The notes under the pieces are model-generated. The model was given only the letters and a program-made list of their open reading frames with translations. It was not told the DNA's origin and ran no database searches. 64,000 nt of DNA. It comes from Methanoculleus taiwanensis. GTDB taxonomy: Archaea; Halobacteriota; Methanomicrobia; Methanomicrobiales; Methanoculleaceae. Shown here one piece after another: positions 52,384 through 60,666 of the stretch. The stretch spans positions 415,327-479,326 of the forward strand of contig NZ_LHQS01000001.1 in the NCBI RefSeq assembly GCF_004102725.1, read 5' to 3'. Numbering within the stretch: the first letter of the stretch is position 1; every line of letters begins with the position of its first letter. Made by a program: the position numbers and the translations under genes.

Positions 52384-54171
52384 ATGGAGCTCGAGATCCT
52401 TCTTCTCCTGCTGGTGATCGGTGCGGTCATCCTCCTCTTCGTCACCGAACGCATCAGGGTGGACGTGATCGCCGTCCTGGCTGCGCTCAGTCTCACCTGG
52501 CTCGGGCTGATCACCCCCGAGCAGGCGCTCTCGGGTTTTTCAAGCACCGCCGTCATCGCCATGCTCTCGGTAATGGTGCTCGGTCACGGGCTCGACCGGA
52601 CGGGGGTGACCACCCGTATCGGCAGATCGATCCTCGGTACCGCCGGCACCGGAGAAAAACGCCTCATCGCCACCGCCTCACTGGTCACCGGGGGGCTCTC
52701 TGCGTTCATGCAAAATGTCGGCGCCACGGCCCTCTTTCTCCCCTCGATGCTGCGGCTCTCACGCCTGACCGGCATCCCGTCATTCCGCCTCCTCATGCCG
52801 GTCGGATTCGCCGCGATCCTCGGCGGAACTATCACCATGGTGGGAGCGGGGACCCTGATCGTCGTGAACGATCTCCTCATGCAGGCAGACCTGGCTCCGT
52901 TCGGTCTCTTCGCCGTCACCCCTATCGGTATACCGCTCCTCCTTGCCGGTGTTGCTTATTTCGCCCTCTTCGGCTCGCGTCTCCTCCCGGAGAACGGAAG
53001 GCAGGTAACGGTAACCCCGCAGGAAGAGCTGATCCGTACCTGGAACCCTCCCTGCTGCATCTCGTATCTCCGCGTTCCGGTATCAAGCCCCCTCGTCGGG
53101 AGGACGCGGGAGGAGGTGCACCTGATATCGGATTACAACCTGCACCTCATCTCCCTCGCAGAAGGCGGAGACATCCTCTACACCCCGTGGCGCTACACGC
53201 GGTTCGTCGCCGGACAGGAACTCGGACTCCTCGGGAACACCGATGATGTCGAGCGATTCTTAAGTGATTACGATCTCCGCCGGGTCAGAGCGGGAAGGAG
53301 CGCGGCAAATGTCATGGGCGACCCGAACGTCGGTTTCGCCGAGGTGATCGTCCGCCCGTACTCCTCCCTCTCCGGAAAGACGCTGCGTGATCTCGAGTTC
53401 CGGATGAAGTACGGGCTTGAAGTCCTGATCCTCCTCTCCGGTGCCCGTGAGCAGCGGAGGGATCTTGCCGATCAACCTCTGCAGGCAGGGGATTCCCTGG
53501 TGGTGCTGGGACGGTGGGAGCGGATTTTAGCGCTCGGGACGAACAAAAACTTCGTCCTGGTCACGCCTGTTGAGGGTGCGTCCCTTCGCGAGCCAAAAGC
53601 AGTCCTCGCAGTCGCATGCTTTGCAGGAGCCGTTGCTCTCACGTTTACCGGCATCCCGATCGCAACGAGCCTGCTCTCCGGGGCTCTTTTCATGGTGCTG
53701 CTCCGCGTCGTCTCCATCGAGGAGGCGTACCGTGCGATCGACTGGCGGACGCTCGTCCTGATAGCAGGCCTCATCCCGCTCGGTATCGCAATGGACCAGA
53801 CCGGCACGGCAGCGTTCGTGGCTGATCAGCTCCTCGCGGTCACTGCCGGGCAGCACCCGCTCGTCATTCTCCTCGCCGTGGCGGTACTCGCGACCTTCCT
53901 ATCGCTGATCATGTCGAACATTGCCGCCACCGTCCTGCTCGTGCCGCTCGTTCTGGCCGTTGCCGTCGTGCCGGGGCTCGATCCACGGGGTCTTGCCCTC
54001 CTGGTCGGGCTCTGCACCTCGAACTCCTTCCTTCTCCCTACCCACCAGGTCAACGCACTCCTCATGGGTCCTGGCGGCTACCGGAACCGGGATTACCTGC
54101 GGGCGGGCGGGGCGCTGACGGTGCTCTTCATCATCATTGCCGTCGGCCTCGTCTACCTGTTCTCCTTCTAA
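52384..54171 (+). CDS. SLC13-family transporter with two TrkA-C (RCK-C) domains
   Basis: 595 residues. A membrane half (about residues 1-200) starts LEILLLLLVIGAVILLFVTE and carries SAFMQNVGATALFLPSMLRL, the hairpin and SNxxA-like loop of the SLC13/ArsB group. Two soluble RCK-C domains follow (about 215-300, VPVSSPLVGRTREEVHLISD; and 315-390, RPYSSLSGKTLRDLEFRMKY). The second membrane half includes LSLIMSNIAATVLLVPLVLA. Carboxylate or sulfate with Na+ is the usual substrate class; ligand control through the RCK-C part is expected. Its stop overlaps that of the convergent gene. Confidence 0.9.
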   Translation: MELEILLLLLVIGAVILLFVTERIRVDVIAVLAALSLTWLGLITPEQALSGFSSTAVIAMLSVMVLGHGLDRTGVTTRIGRSILGTAGTGEKRLIATASLVTGGLSAFMQNVGATALFLPSMLRLSRLTGIPSFRLLMPVGFAAILGGTITMVGAGTLIVVNDLLMQADLAPFGLFAVTPIGIPLLLAGVAYFALFGSRLLPENGRQVTVTPQEELIRTWNPPCCISYLRVPVSSPLVGRTREEVHLISDYNLHLISLAEGGDILYTPWRYTRFVAGQELGLLGNTDDVERFLSDYDLRRVRAGRSAANVMGDPNVGFAEVIVRPYSSLSGKTLRDLEFRMKYGLEVLILLSGAREQRRDLADQPLQAGDSLVVLGRWERILALGTNKNFVLVTPVEGASLREPKAVLAVACFAGAVALTFTGIPIATSLLSGALFMVLLRVVSIEEAYRAIDWRTLVLIAGLIPLGIAMDQTGTAAFVADQLLAVTAGQHPLVILLAVAVLATFLSLIMSNIAATVLLVPLVLAVAVVPGLDPRGLALLVGLCTSNSFLLPTHQVNALLMGPGGYRNRDYLRAGGALTVLFIIIAVGLVYLFSF

Positions 54172-54719
54172 ACGGTCGTGACATTGTCGACTCTGATCCA
54201 GGGGTCTTCGACCATGAAGCTGATCATGGTATAGGTGTCGTCGCTGTTCGGTGAGTTCAGCGCTGCGATCAACGCAGCTGCGGCCTCCGGCGCCTGGAGG
54301 CGGGCAAGGTCGACCGGAGTGCTCCCCGGTACACGGATAGTGGTGCCCGAGACGACGGAGACGTCCTGCACGCCGTCGATCATCGGATGCTGGACGACGG
54401 CGAAGTAGCGGCCGGGAGCGAAACCTTCCGTCACCGCCCGTTCGAGGACGTAGCGGTACGTGCCGTCCGCTTCCACGCCGACGCGGTTTGAGAGTGACCG
54501 ATAGTTTGTTCCAAAGACCCAGACGTAGACGGCATCGGGCTGCCCGGCGGCGATGCCCGATATCGTCATCTGATCGCCGCGTGCGAGGATGGGTGTGTTC
54601 TCGATCGTCGTCCGTTCGATCCCGGCGGTCTGTGCCTGGGCCGCGCCGGCACCGGCGATCAGGAGCAGTCCGATACACCCGAACAGTCCTGCCTGGAGGG
54701 CTCTCTTTCCGAGTGGCAT
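54168..54719 (-). CDS. Secreted protein of unknown function
   Basis: 183 residues. The signal peptide (LFGCIGLLLIAGAGAAQAQT) is followed by a beta-sandwich-like region: QMTISGIAAGQPDAVYVWVF, GTYRYVLERAVTEGFAPGRY and YFAVVQHPMIDGVQDVSVVS. This resembles the repeat unit I associate with DUF3821 and related Methanomicrobia surface proteins, a weak match. The C-terminus lacks an anchor. The last four bases overlap the stop of the SLC13 gene on the other strand. Confidence 0.75.
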   Translation of the reverse strand: MPLGKRALQAGLFGCIGLLLIAGAGAAQAQTAGIERTTIENTPILARGDQMTISGIAAGQPDAVYVWVFGTNYRSLSNRVGVEADGTYRYVLERAVTEGFAPGRYFAVVQHPMIDGVQDVSVVSGTTIRVPGSTPVDLARLQAPEAAAALIAALNSPNSDDTYTMISFMVEDPWIRVDNVTTV

Positions 54720-54765
54720 GACGGTCGTGGTACCGTTCTGCCTTTATAGAGGTTGCCGCCGGCGA

Positions 54766-55740
54766 TCAGACGGGGTTCTTTCCTGCTGCGAGCATGCTGT
54801 CCACGACCGAACCGTTCTCTATGATGACCTGTACAGTCGCCCGGTCCGTTACGGCCGGATCTTTCATCGACTGCATCGTGAACCGGTAGGTGTAGGCGGC
54901 ACAGTCGGGGCACGGGCCCTGCGCCGCCCAGATGAGGGTGAGATTCTCCCCGGCGTAGTCGCGGTACTCCGTAAGATTGGTCACGTATGACGCCGCTATA
55001 TTCCGGCTCTCCGCGTCCGGCGCGGGGCTGATCCCGGTCATACCTGCAAGTGTCCTGACCCAGGAGGTGTTCAGCCCGTTTCCCTCCCTGATACCCCGGC
55101 AGACGTACCCAGACGTATTCGTGTCACGGAGCAGGATGGTGCCGGAGAGGTCGCCGCCCATCGGTTCGTGGAGCACGAAGAGCGCCTCCGTCAGGTTCGG
55201 GGGCGCTTCGGTTTCGTTCCAGGGCCGCTCTGTCCGGAGCTCGACGACCGTCCCGCGCTCACGAAGTCCGGTGATACGGTCATCCGTCACCCGGCAGTCG
55301 ATCGTTCCGTTGATCTGCCGGAGGATCCGGTAGAGCTTGTCCGTGCCGTTCCATCCGGGAGATGACTCGTTTCCACCGAGATACCTCCCGATACCGTTCT
55401 GCCGGAGGATGATGGTCTCGTTCGTCCCGGCCACGACGCTGATCCGCGAGAGTTCGATCGGCCGTCCCCACTGCTGGAACGTCACGATATCGATCTCTAT
55501 CTCTCCGGTAAATCTGACCGGGAGCCCGTCTGCCGCGAGTTCGTCCGGGAGATTGAGCGGGAGGTATCGCTCACCGTTTTCGGTGATGAGGCCGTAGAAG
55601 CCTCTTTCGAGATCGATGTACGTGACGGTTCCGGTTGCAGAAACCGTTCCGTCTCCGACCGTTCCGAAGGGGGATGCGATACACCCGGCGGTGAGGAGCA
55701 CGGCGAAAACGGTGCAGAGTAGATGCGATATGCCGGTCAT
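54766..55740 (-). CDS. Predicted lipoprotein with OB-like N-terminal region
   Basis: 324 residues. The lipobox is LLTAGC (Cys at about residue 20). After it comes a beta-rich segment (TVTYIDLERGFYGLITENGE through PVRFTGEIEIDIVTFQQWG) resembling a small barrel. Later a conserved-looking half (GTVVELRTERPWNETEAPPN, AQGPCPDCAAYTYRFTMQ) has a CPDC pair. Several Asn-x-Thr/Ser sites suggest N-glycosylation outside the cell. I do not recognise the full-length family. Confidence 0.78.
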   Translation of the reverse strand: MTGISHLLCTVFAVLLTAGCIASPFGTVGDGTVSATGTVTYIDLERGFYGLITENGERYLPLNLPDELAADGLPVRFTGEIEIDIVTFQQWGRPIELSRISVVAGTNETIILRQNGIGRYLGGNESSPGWNGTDKLYRILRQINGTIDCRVTDDRITGLRERGTVVELRTERPWNETEAPPNLTEALFVLHEPMGGDLSGTILLRDTNTSGYVCRGIREGNGLNTSWVRTLAGMTGISPAPDAESRNIAASYVTNLTEYRDYAGENLTLIWAAQGPCPDCAAYTYRFTMQSMKDPAVTDRATVQVIIENGSVVDSMLAAGKNPV

Positions 55741-56143
55741 ACTGCCATTCGGGTATATTTCTCCCCTCTGTTAAGTCCTTTCCATGCCGTTTTGAGATCT
55801 GCAGAACCTACCGGTGAGGTGCTCGCCAGCACCGATATTTTCACCCGTGAGCCTGCGCCGGGGCAATGGTGTCCCGGGAAAACCCCTGCAGCCCTGCCTT
55901 CTCCCATACCCATTCTCTCCGACTCTTGCGGGCATCCGTTATACTGATACCAACGTCTCTTCCCGCTCCCGCGTTTGAACGCCGGATGTTCCCGGCCGGA
56001 AAGCTCTTTTTCGGGGTTATCCGGAGAAGCTCTCTTTCATCCCGACCGAAAGGTATATATAATGCAGCCATCTTTTTGGTGTAGCAGCTCGAAGAGCTAT
56101 ATGAACAGCAGCTTCGTATCACCGCCGCACCGAGGAGACCTGC
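55741..56143. other. 403-bp intergenic region
   Basis: It lies between the divergent lipoprotein and DnaQ-like genes. GTATATATAATG at 56052-56063 is a strong plus-strand TATA box for the DnaQ-like gene, with initiation near 56084. The leader then begins almost at a small hairpin (AGCTC/GAGCT around GAA, 56086-56098). The ribosome-binding site GAGGAG stands eight bases before the ATG at 56144. In the remaining roughly 300 bp open frames exist on both strands but without ribosome-binding sites or family likeness; I see no gene there. Confidence 0.6.
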
Positions 56144-56917
56144 ATGACTTCCGGACTGACCGCATTCATCGATATGGAGTTTGGCCATGTCTACGGTACC
56201 TGCCGCGACCTGCTTATGCCGGTGGAGCTTGGCATGGTGCTCTACGATCCCGCCTCCAATACCCCCCGTTTTGCCGGCAGAAAATTTTCCTACGATATCG
56301 ACGTCGAACTCTGGCGGAACGTCACCGATGAGCGGGGAGCGACGCTCGGTGTCACGGCAACTGTCGCGAACCTTGCCCGGAACGAGTACCAGAAACCGTT
56401 CCTCCGGAGCCACCGGCTATCCGCCCGCCGCATCCGGGACGCCGAGGTGGTCTGCAATGAGGCTTTCGCCGATCTTCGATCTGCTATGGAAGATCTCTGC
56501 ACCGGGCACGATATCGAAACCCTGGCTTTTTTTGCGGAAGGAATGGAGGTGAAGGCTTTCTCCCGCGCCGGGTTCCCGCTCGATGCATTCGGGCGGGTCG
56601 ACCTGCAGAAGGCGGTCATGCGACAACTGCGGATGAAAGACCAGCTCTCGCTCGACAAAGTCGCAAAGATCATCGACTTTTCTGCTGCGTATACGGAGAT
56701 TGCATCGACGCACTTCTCATACAAGGTTCCCCGAAGACTTCGCCACTTCATCAAACCCCACCGGGCTCTCGGTGATGCCGCCCGGATCTTTCTCCTCTCC
56801 CGTGAACTTGCCGAGGCGGGGGGGGTGTTTGAGTCACGGGCACATGCGCTCCTCGAGCAGTACAATCTCCTGCGGGCGGGGCGGGATATGACTGCAGCTC
56901 CCGGTGCAGCCACCTGA
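56144..56917 (+). CDS. DnaQ/RNase T-fold protein, probable DEDD-type exonuclease relative
   Basis: 257 residues, not closely matched to a named family. TAFIDMEFGHVYG (D10 and E12, D-x-E exonuclease motif I) opens the protein. FIKPHRALGDAARIFLLS at about residues 202-219 fits the motif III pattern H-x-A-x-x-D of DEDDh exonucleases. Motif II, normally an Asp in a HNxxFD context, is not clear; GHDIETLAFFAEGMEVKAFS is the likely region. It may be a nuclease with an altered second motif or an inactive relative. The gene is single, with its own strong promoter. Confidence 0.62.
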   Translation: MTSGLTAFIDMEFGHVYGTCRDLLMPVELGMVLYDPASNTPRFAGRKFSYDIDVELWRNVTDERGATLGVTATVANLARNEYQKPFLRSHRLSARRIRDAEVVCNEAFADLRSAMEDLCTGHDIETLAFFAEGMEVKAFSRAGFPLDAFGRVDLQKAVMRQLRMKDQLSLDKVAKIIDFSAAYTEIASTHFSYKVPRRLRHFIKPHRALGDAARIFLLSRELAEAGGVFESRAHALLEQYNLLRAGRDMTAAPGAAT

Positions 56918-56977
56918 TGCAGCAGCGCCGGGACAGGGTAAAGGTTTATACGGCGCTGCACCGATGGTGGCGCCATT

Positions 56978-58342
56978 ATGGAGTGGGAGTACGATCTGGT
57001 TGTTATTGGGACGGGCACTGCGGGGACGGATATTGCCGTCCATTGCCGGAAAGCCGGTAAAAGCGTTGCCATCGCCGATTACCGGGAGTTCGGGGGCACG
57101 TGCGCCCTCTGGGGGTGCATCCCGAAGAAAGTTCTCGGCGCTGCCGCCGAGGTCGTCGCCCGTGCTGGCGATCTGCACGGGAAGGGTATCATCGGCGGGA
57201 TAGCGATCGACTGGCCCGCACTCGTGGGATTCGAGCGCTCCTTCACCGATCCCGTCCCTGCGAGGAAGGAGGAGATGTTCGAGCAACGCGGGATCGATGC
57301 TTACCACGGATGTGCCCGGTTCACCGGCGAGCAGACAATCGAGGTCGGCGGCGAAACCCTTCGGGCAAAGCAGTTCGTCATCGCCACCGGTTCCAAACCC
57401 CGACCATTGCAGACTCCGGGTGCCGACCTCATGACCACCAGTGACGAGTTCCTCTACCTCGAACGCCTCCCGAAACGGATCGTCTTCATCGGAGGCGGAT
57501 ACATCTCATTCGAGCTCGCCCACGTCGCCGCCCGTGCAGGAGCTGAAGTGACGATCCTCCAGCGGAGCGGCGAGGTGCTCAAGAGGTTCGACTCCGATCT
57601 CGTCGACCGGCTGGTGACGGCATCGGGCGAGGCGGGGATCGATATCCGGATGAACATGCCGCTCTATTCGATTGAGAAGGCACCCGGCGGCCTCATCGTC
57701 CGGGCAGGGCCGGAAGGCAGGCAGATCTTCGAGGCCGATATGGTGGTGCACGGCGTCGGCAGAGTCTCCGCAATCGACAATCTCGACCTTGCGAAAGGCA
57801 ACGTCGAGACGGATAAAAAAGGGATCGTCGTCAATGAGTATCTCCAGAGTGTATCGAATCCGGCCGTCTACGTCGCCGGGGACGCTAACTACGAGAGCAT
57901 CCAGCTGACACCCGTCGCCACGCTCGACGCCCATGTCGTCGTCGATAACATTCTGAACGGGAACCGGAAGAGAGCGGACTATTCAACGATCCCGAGCGCT
58001 ATCTTCAGCATCCCGTCTCTCGCCGCGGTCGGCCTCTCGGAAGCGACGGCGAAGAAAAATGGGATTGAATATGATCTTCACTCCGGCGATATGTCCTCGT
58101 GGTATGCCTCCCGACGGATCGGCCTTCGCCACGCCGCCTACAAACTCCTGCTCGAAAAAAAGACCGGGCGCATCCTCGGCGCCCACGTTCTCGGGGATAA
58201 TGCCGGCGAGATCATCAACCTCTTCGCTCTCGCAATCCGGCACAGTATGACAGCGGCCGATCTGACCTACGATGCGATGATCTATGCCTACCCGACGAGC
58301 ACCTACGAGATCACCTACATGGTCAAAGGAAAAGGCGGGTAG
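56978..58342 (+). CDS. Pyridine nucleotide-disulfide oxidoreductase (class I flavoprotein)
   Basis: 454 residues. The FAD-binding start is LVVIGTGTAGTDIAVHCRKA, the redox pair lies in GGTCALWGCIPKK (C42 and C47), the NAD(P) motif is VFIGGGYISFELAHVAARAG, and the second FAD motif is NPAVYVAGDANYE. The dimerisation domain contains IYAYPTSTYEITY, where lipoamide dehydrogenase and glutathione reductase have the base His of HPT-x-x-E. Tyr replaces His here, so neither of those substrates is likely. GTTTATAC near 56943-56950 as TATA box gives a leader of a few bases. Confidence 0.9.
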   Translation: MEWEYDLVVIGTGTAGTDIAVHCRKAGKSVAIADYREFGGTCALWGCIPKKVLGAAAEVVARAGDLHGKGIIGGIAIDWPALVGFERSFTDPVPARKEEMFEQRGIDAYHGCARFTGEQTIEVGGETLRAKQFVIATGSKPRPLQTPGADLMTTSDEFLYLERLPKRIVFIGGGYISFELAHVAARAGAEVTILQRSGEVLKRFDSDLVDRLVTASGEAGIDIRMNMPLYSIEKAPGGLIVRAGPEGRQIFEADMVVHGVGRVSAIDNLDLAKGNVETDKKGIVVNEYLQSVSNPAVYVAGDANYESIQLTPVATLDAHVVVDNILNGNRKRADYSTIPSAIFSIPSLAAVGLSEATAKKNGIEYDLHSGDMSSWYASRRIGLRHAAYKLLLEKKTGRILGAHVLGDNAGEIINLFALAIRHSMTAADLTYDAMIYAYPTSTYEITYMVKGKGG

Positions 58343-58349
58343 GCAGGTT

Positions 58350-58733
58350 TCAACCCTCCGCCGCTTCCTTCTTTTGCGGCCGTTCCGGTTTGACGTAGGT
58401 GATCGGATGCCGTTCGACCTCCTTTTCCGTTACCGGAGCGATATAGCCGCTCTCCATAATGAGGCACTTTGCCGGGCATGCCTCGACACAGGCATCGCAG
58501 GCGATGCAGCGGAAGCGATCGATCTCCCAGACCTTCTCCGCCCGCTCCACCCGTATCGCCTGGGACGGGCACCGGCGCATGCAGAGGCCGCAGGAGATGC
58601 ACCGTGCAGGGTCGATCGTCACGTGTCCACGGGTTATCGGTCCGACCCGTGCCGGAACTGCGGGGTAGCGCCGGGTGGGCGGCCGTCCGAAGAGGTTTTG
58701 CAGGACGGTCTTTGCCATCGTAAAGAATCCCAT
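58350..58733 (-). CDS. echF: Ech hydrogenase subunit F, two [4Fe-4S] ferredoxin
   Basis: 127 residues with two clusters: CISCGLCMRRCP (about 45-56) and CIACDACVEACP (about 75-86). This fits EchF, which relays electrons from soluble ferredoxin to the hydrogenase. GAGGTGA stands seven bases before the ATG. It is the last gene of the ech operon, seven bases after the large-subunit stop. The C-terminal tail is charged and has no further motif. Confidence 0.9.
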   Translation of the reverse strand: MGFFTMAKTVLQNLFGRPPTRRYPAVPARVGPITRGHVTIDPARCISCGLCMRRCPSQAIRVERAEKVWEIDRFRCIACDACVEACPAKCLIMESGYIAPVTEKEVERHPITYVKPERPQKKEAAEG

Positions 58734-58740
58734 CCGCCGA

Positions 58741-59820
58741 TCACCTCTCCGTGCAGCTGATGCACGGGTCTATCGAGAGAACGATCACCGGGACGTCGGC
58801 GAGCTGGCACCCGGGGAGCATCTTCACCAGCGGCGGGAGGTTCGCCAGCGTAGGCGTCCGGATCCGGGCGCGGGTCAGGTGCTTCGTACCGTTGCCTCTG
58901 ATGTAGTGGACGACCTCTCCGCGCGGCTGCTCGACCCGCGAGAAGTACTCGCCGTCGGGTGTGCCGGTCACTTTCACTTCAATCGGTCCCTCCGGAATAG
59001 TTTCTGCGGCCTGCCGGATCAGGTCGATTGAGGTGAAGAGCTCGCCGACCCTGACCGCACATCGGGCGTAGCAGTCGCCCGCACTTTCGGTCACCGGTTT
59101 GAAATCAAGGTCTCCGTAGGCGGCATAGCCGAGATTCCGGGCATCGATGGGGACACCGCTCCCCCGGAGCGTCGGGCCTGCTGCGCCGAGGTCGTATGCC
59201 TCGCCTTTTGTGACAATCCCGAGCCCCTGGAGCCGGTTTTTGACCGATTCGTCATTGAGGAAGACGTCACCGAGATTCCGGCACTGCTGCTCGAACGGGA
59301 CGAGCGTGCGGAGTATATCATCGAGTTTCTCCCTGCCGATGTCGCGGCGGACTCCCCCGACTTTACAGGTTCCCTGGATGACGCGCCCGCCGGAGGTATC
59401 TTCAAGCACATCGAGCACGCTCTCCCGGAGCCGCCAGGACTGCATGAAGAGACTCTCGAAGCCCATGGCGTCGGCAAAGAGCCCGAGCCAGAGGAGGTGC
59501 GAGTGAAGCCGCGAACACTCCGACCAGATCGTCCGGAGGTACCGCGCCCGGTCAGGCACCTCGACGTCCATGATCGTCTCGATCCCCTGTACGTATGCAA
59601 GCCCGTGCATGAAACTGCAGATCCCGCAGATACGCTCCGCAACATGGACGAAGTCGGTATACTCCCGCTTCGTCACGAGCTGTTCGAGACCGCGGTGGAC
59701 GTAGCCGATGGAGGGGATGACGTCGACGACCGTCTCGTCCTCAAGAACCAGGTCGAGGTGGATAGGTTCCGGGAGAACCGGGTGCTGCGGGCCGAAGGGC
59801 ACGACTATGCGTTCCGGCAT
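58741..59820 (-). CDS. echE: Ech hydrogenase large subunit (EchE), [NiFe] site
   Basis: 359 residues of the group 4 [NiFe]-hydrogenase/49-kDa family. The first nickel ligands are in VHVAERICGICSFMHG (about residues 58-73). The second pair, in DPCISCTER, forms the last residues of the protein. GYVHRGLEQLVTKREYTD is the typical N-terminal segment. The chain ends at the Arg where a maturation protease would cut other large subunits, so no C-terminal peptide needs removal. The start overlaps the 3' end of echD by 16 bases. Confidence 0.93.
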   Translation of the reverse strand: MPERIVVPFGPQHPVLPEPIHLDLVLEDETVVDVIPSIGYVHRGLEQLVTKREYTDFVHVAERICGICSFMHGLAYVQGIETIMDVEVPDRARYLRTIWSECSRLHSHLLWLGLFADAMGFESLFMQSWRLRESVLDVLEDTSGGRVIQGTCKVGGVRRDIGREKLDDILRTLVPFEQQCRNLGDVFLNDESVKNRLQGLGIVTKGEAYDLGAAGPTLRGSGVPIDARNLGYAAYGDLDFKPVTESAGDCYARCAVRVGELFTSIDLIRQAAETIPEGPIEVKVTGTPDGEYFSRVEQPRGEVVHYIRGNGTKHLTRARIRTPTLANLPPLVKMLPGCQLADVPVIVLSIDPCISCTER

Positions 59821-60182
59821 GGCCCCTCCCCCTTGCGGGTGACGCTGAACGGCTGCTTCTGTGCCGTCCTGATCATCGCTCCGTGAAAGTCGATGTTCAT
59901 TCCGGTCACCGGTATTCCGAAAAGGTCGTGCATCTCGTTCTCATAGATGAACGCCCCCCAGTAGATACCGGAGATGCTCGGAACCTCCGTCTCCGGGGTG
60001 ACGGTCACCCGCAGGTTCAGGAACGTAAAATCCTTATCGAACGAGTAGTTGATCTCGTAAGCCTCTTCGATGGCAGTGCACCCGATCTGGACGAGCCGGT
60101 AACCGTCCCCGTGCAGTTCCCGGACGCTTCTTTCGAGATCCCCGAGTGGGATCTCCCGTATCGTCTGTTTTTCCGCAGTCAT
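59805..60182 (-). CDS. echD: Ech hydrogenase subunit D (30-kDa/NuoC-like)
   Basis: 125 residues. YEINYSFDKDFTFLNLRVTV and SISGIYWGAFIYENEMHDLFGIPV (ExE-x-x-DLFGI) are the NuoC/30-kDa subunit motif. It bridges the large and small subunits and contains no cofactor. Its end overlaps echE, and its start is three bases downstream of the echC stop. Confidence 0.9.
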   Translation of the reverse strand: MTAEKQTIREIPLGDLERSVRELHGDGYRLVQIGCTAIEEAYEINYSFDKDFTFLNLRVTVTPETEVPSISGIYWGAFIYENEMHDLFGIPVTGMNIDFHGAMIRTAQKQPFSVTRKGEGPCRNA

Positions 60183-60185
60183 GGT

Positions 60186-60662
60186 TTAGCTCCCTGCTTC
60201 TGCTCCCTTTCGTATCTCTTCTTTTGCATGTGTTCTATCGGCCATCGTTCGTCGTTTCTCTTCAAGGATACCGAGTGCCGTCACGATCCCGTCGATGATC
60301 GACTCCGGCCGCGCTGCACAGCCCGGGACATAGACATCCACCGGTATAACCTTATCGACGCCTCCGACGATGTTGTAGCATTCCCGGAATATCCCGCCGG
60401 AGGTCGCACATATCCCGACCGCCACCACCACCTTCGGTTCGGGCATCTGCTCGTATATGTTCCTGACGATGTCCCGGTTCAGTTCGTTGATGCCGCCGGT
60501 TATCACCAGAATATCGGCGTGTTTCGGGTTGCCGGTATTGATGATCCCGAACCGCTCCACGTCGTAGAGCGGTGTTAAGCAGGCCAGCACCTCGATGTCA
60601 CAGCCGTTGCAGCTCGAGGCGTCGTAGTGCAGGAGCCAGGGTGATCGCTTCAGGAATGCCAT
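60186..60662 (-). CDS. echC: Ech hydrogenase small subunit (EchC, NuoB-like)
   Basis: 158 residues. The proximal [4Fe-4S] ligands are present: SSCNGCDIEVLA (C18, C21), AVGICATSGGIF and DVYVPGCAARPESI. It transfers electrons between EchF and the nickel-iron site in EchE. As in other group 4 enzymes it has no signal peptide, so the catalytic part faces the cytoplasm. The C-terminal tail is basic and acidic mixed. Confidence 0.93.
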   Translation of the reverse strand: MAFLKRSPWLLHYDASSCNGCDIEVLACLTPLYDVERFGIINTGNPKHADILVITGGINELNRDIVRNIYEQMPEPKVVVAVGICATSGGIFRECYNIVGGVDKVIPVDVYVPGCAARPESIIDGIVTALGILEEKRRTMADRTHAKEEIRKGAEAGS

Positions 60663-60666
60663 GATT

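Noticed and set aside
55841-56413. 190-codon minus-strand frame upstream of the DnaQ-like gene
   Set aside because: Half of it is antisense to the DnaQ-like gene and the rest covers its promoter; there is no recognisable motif.
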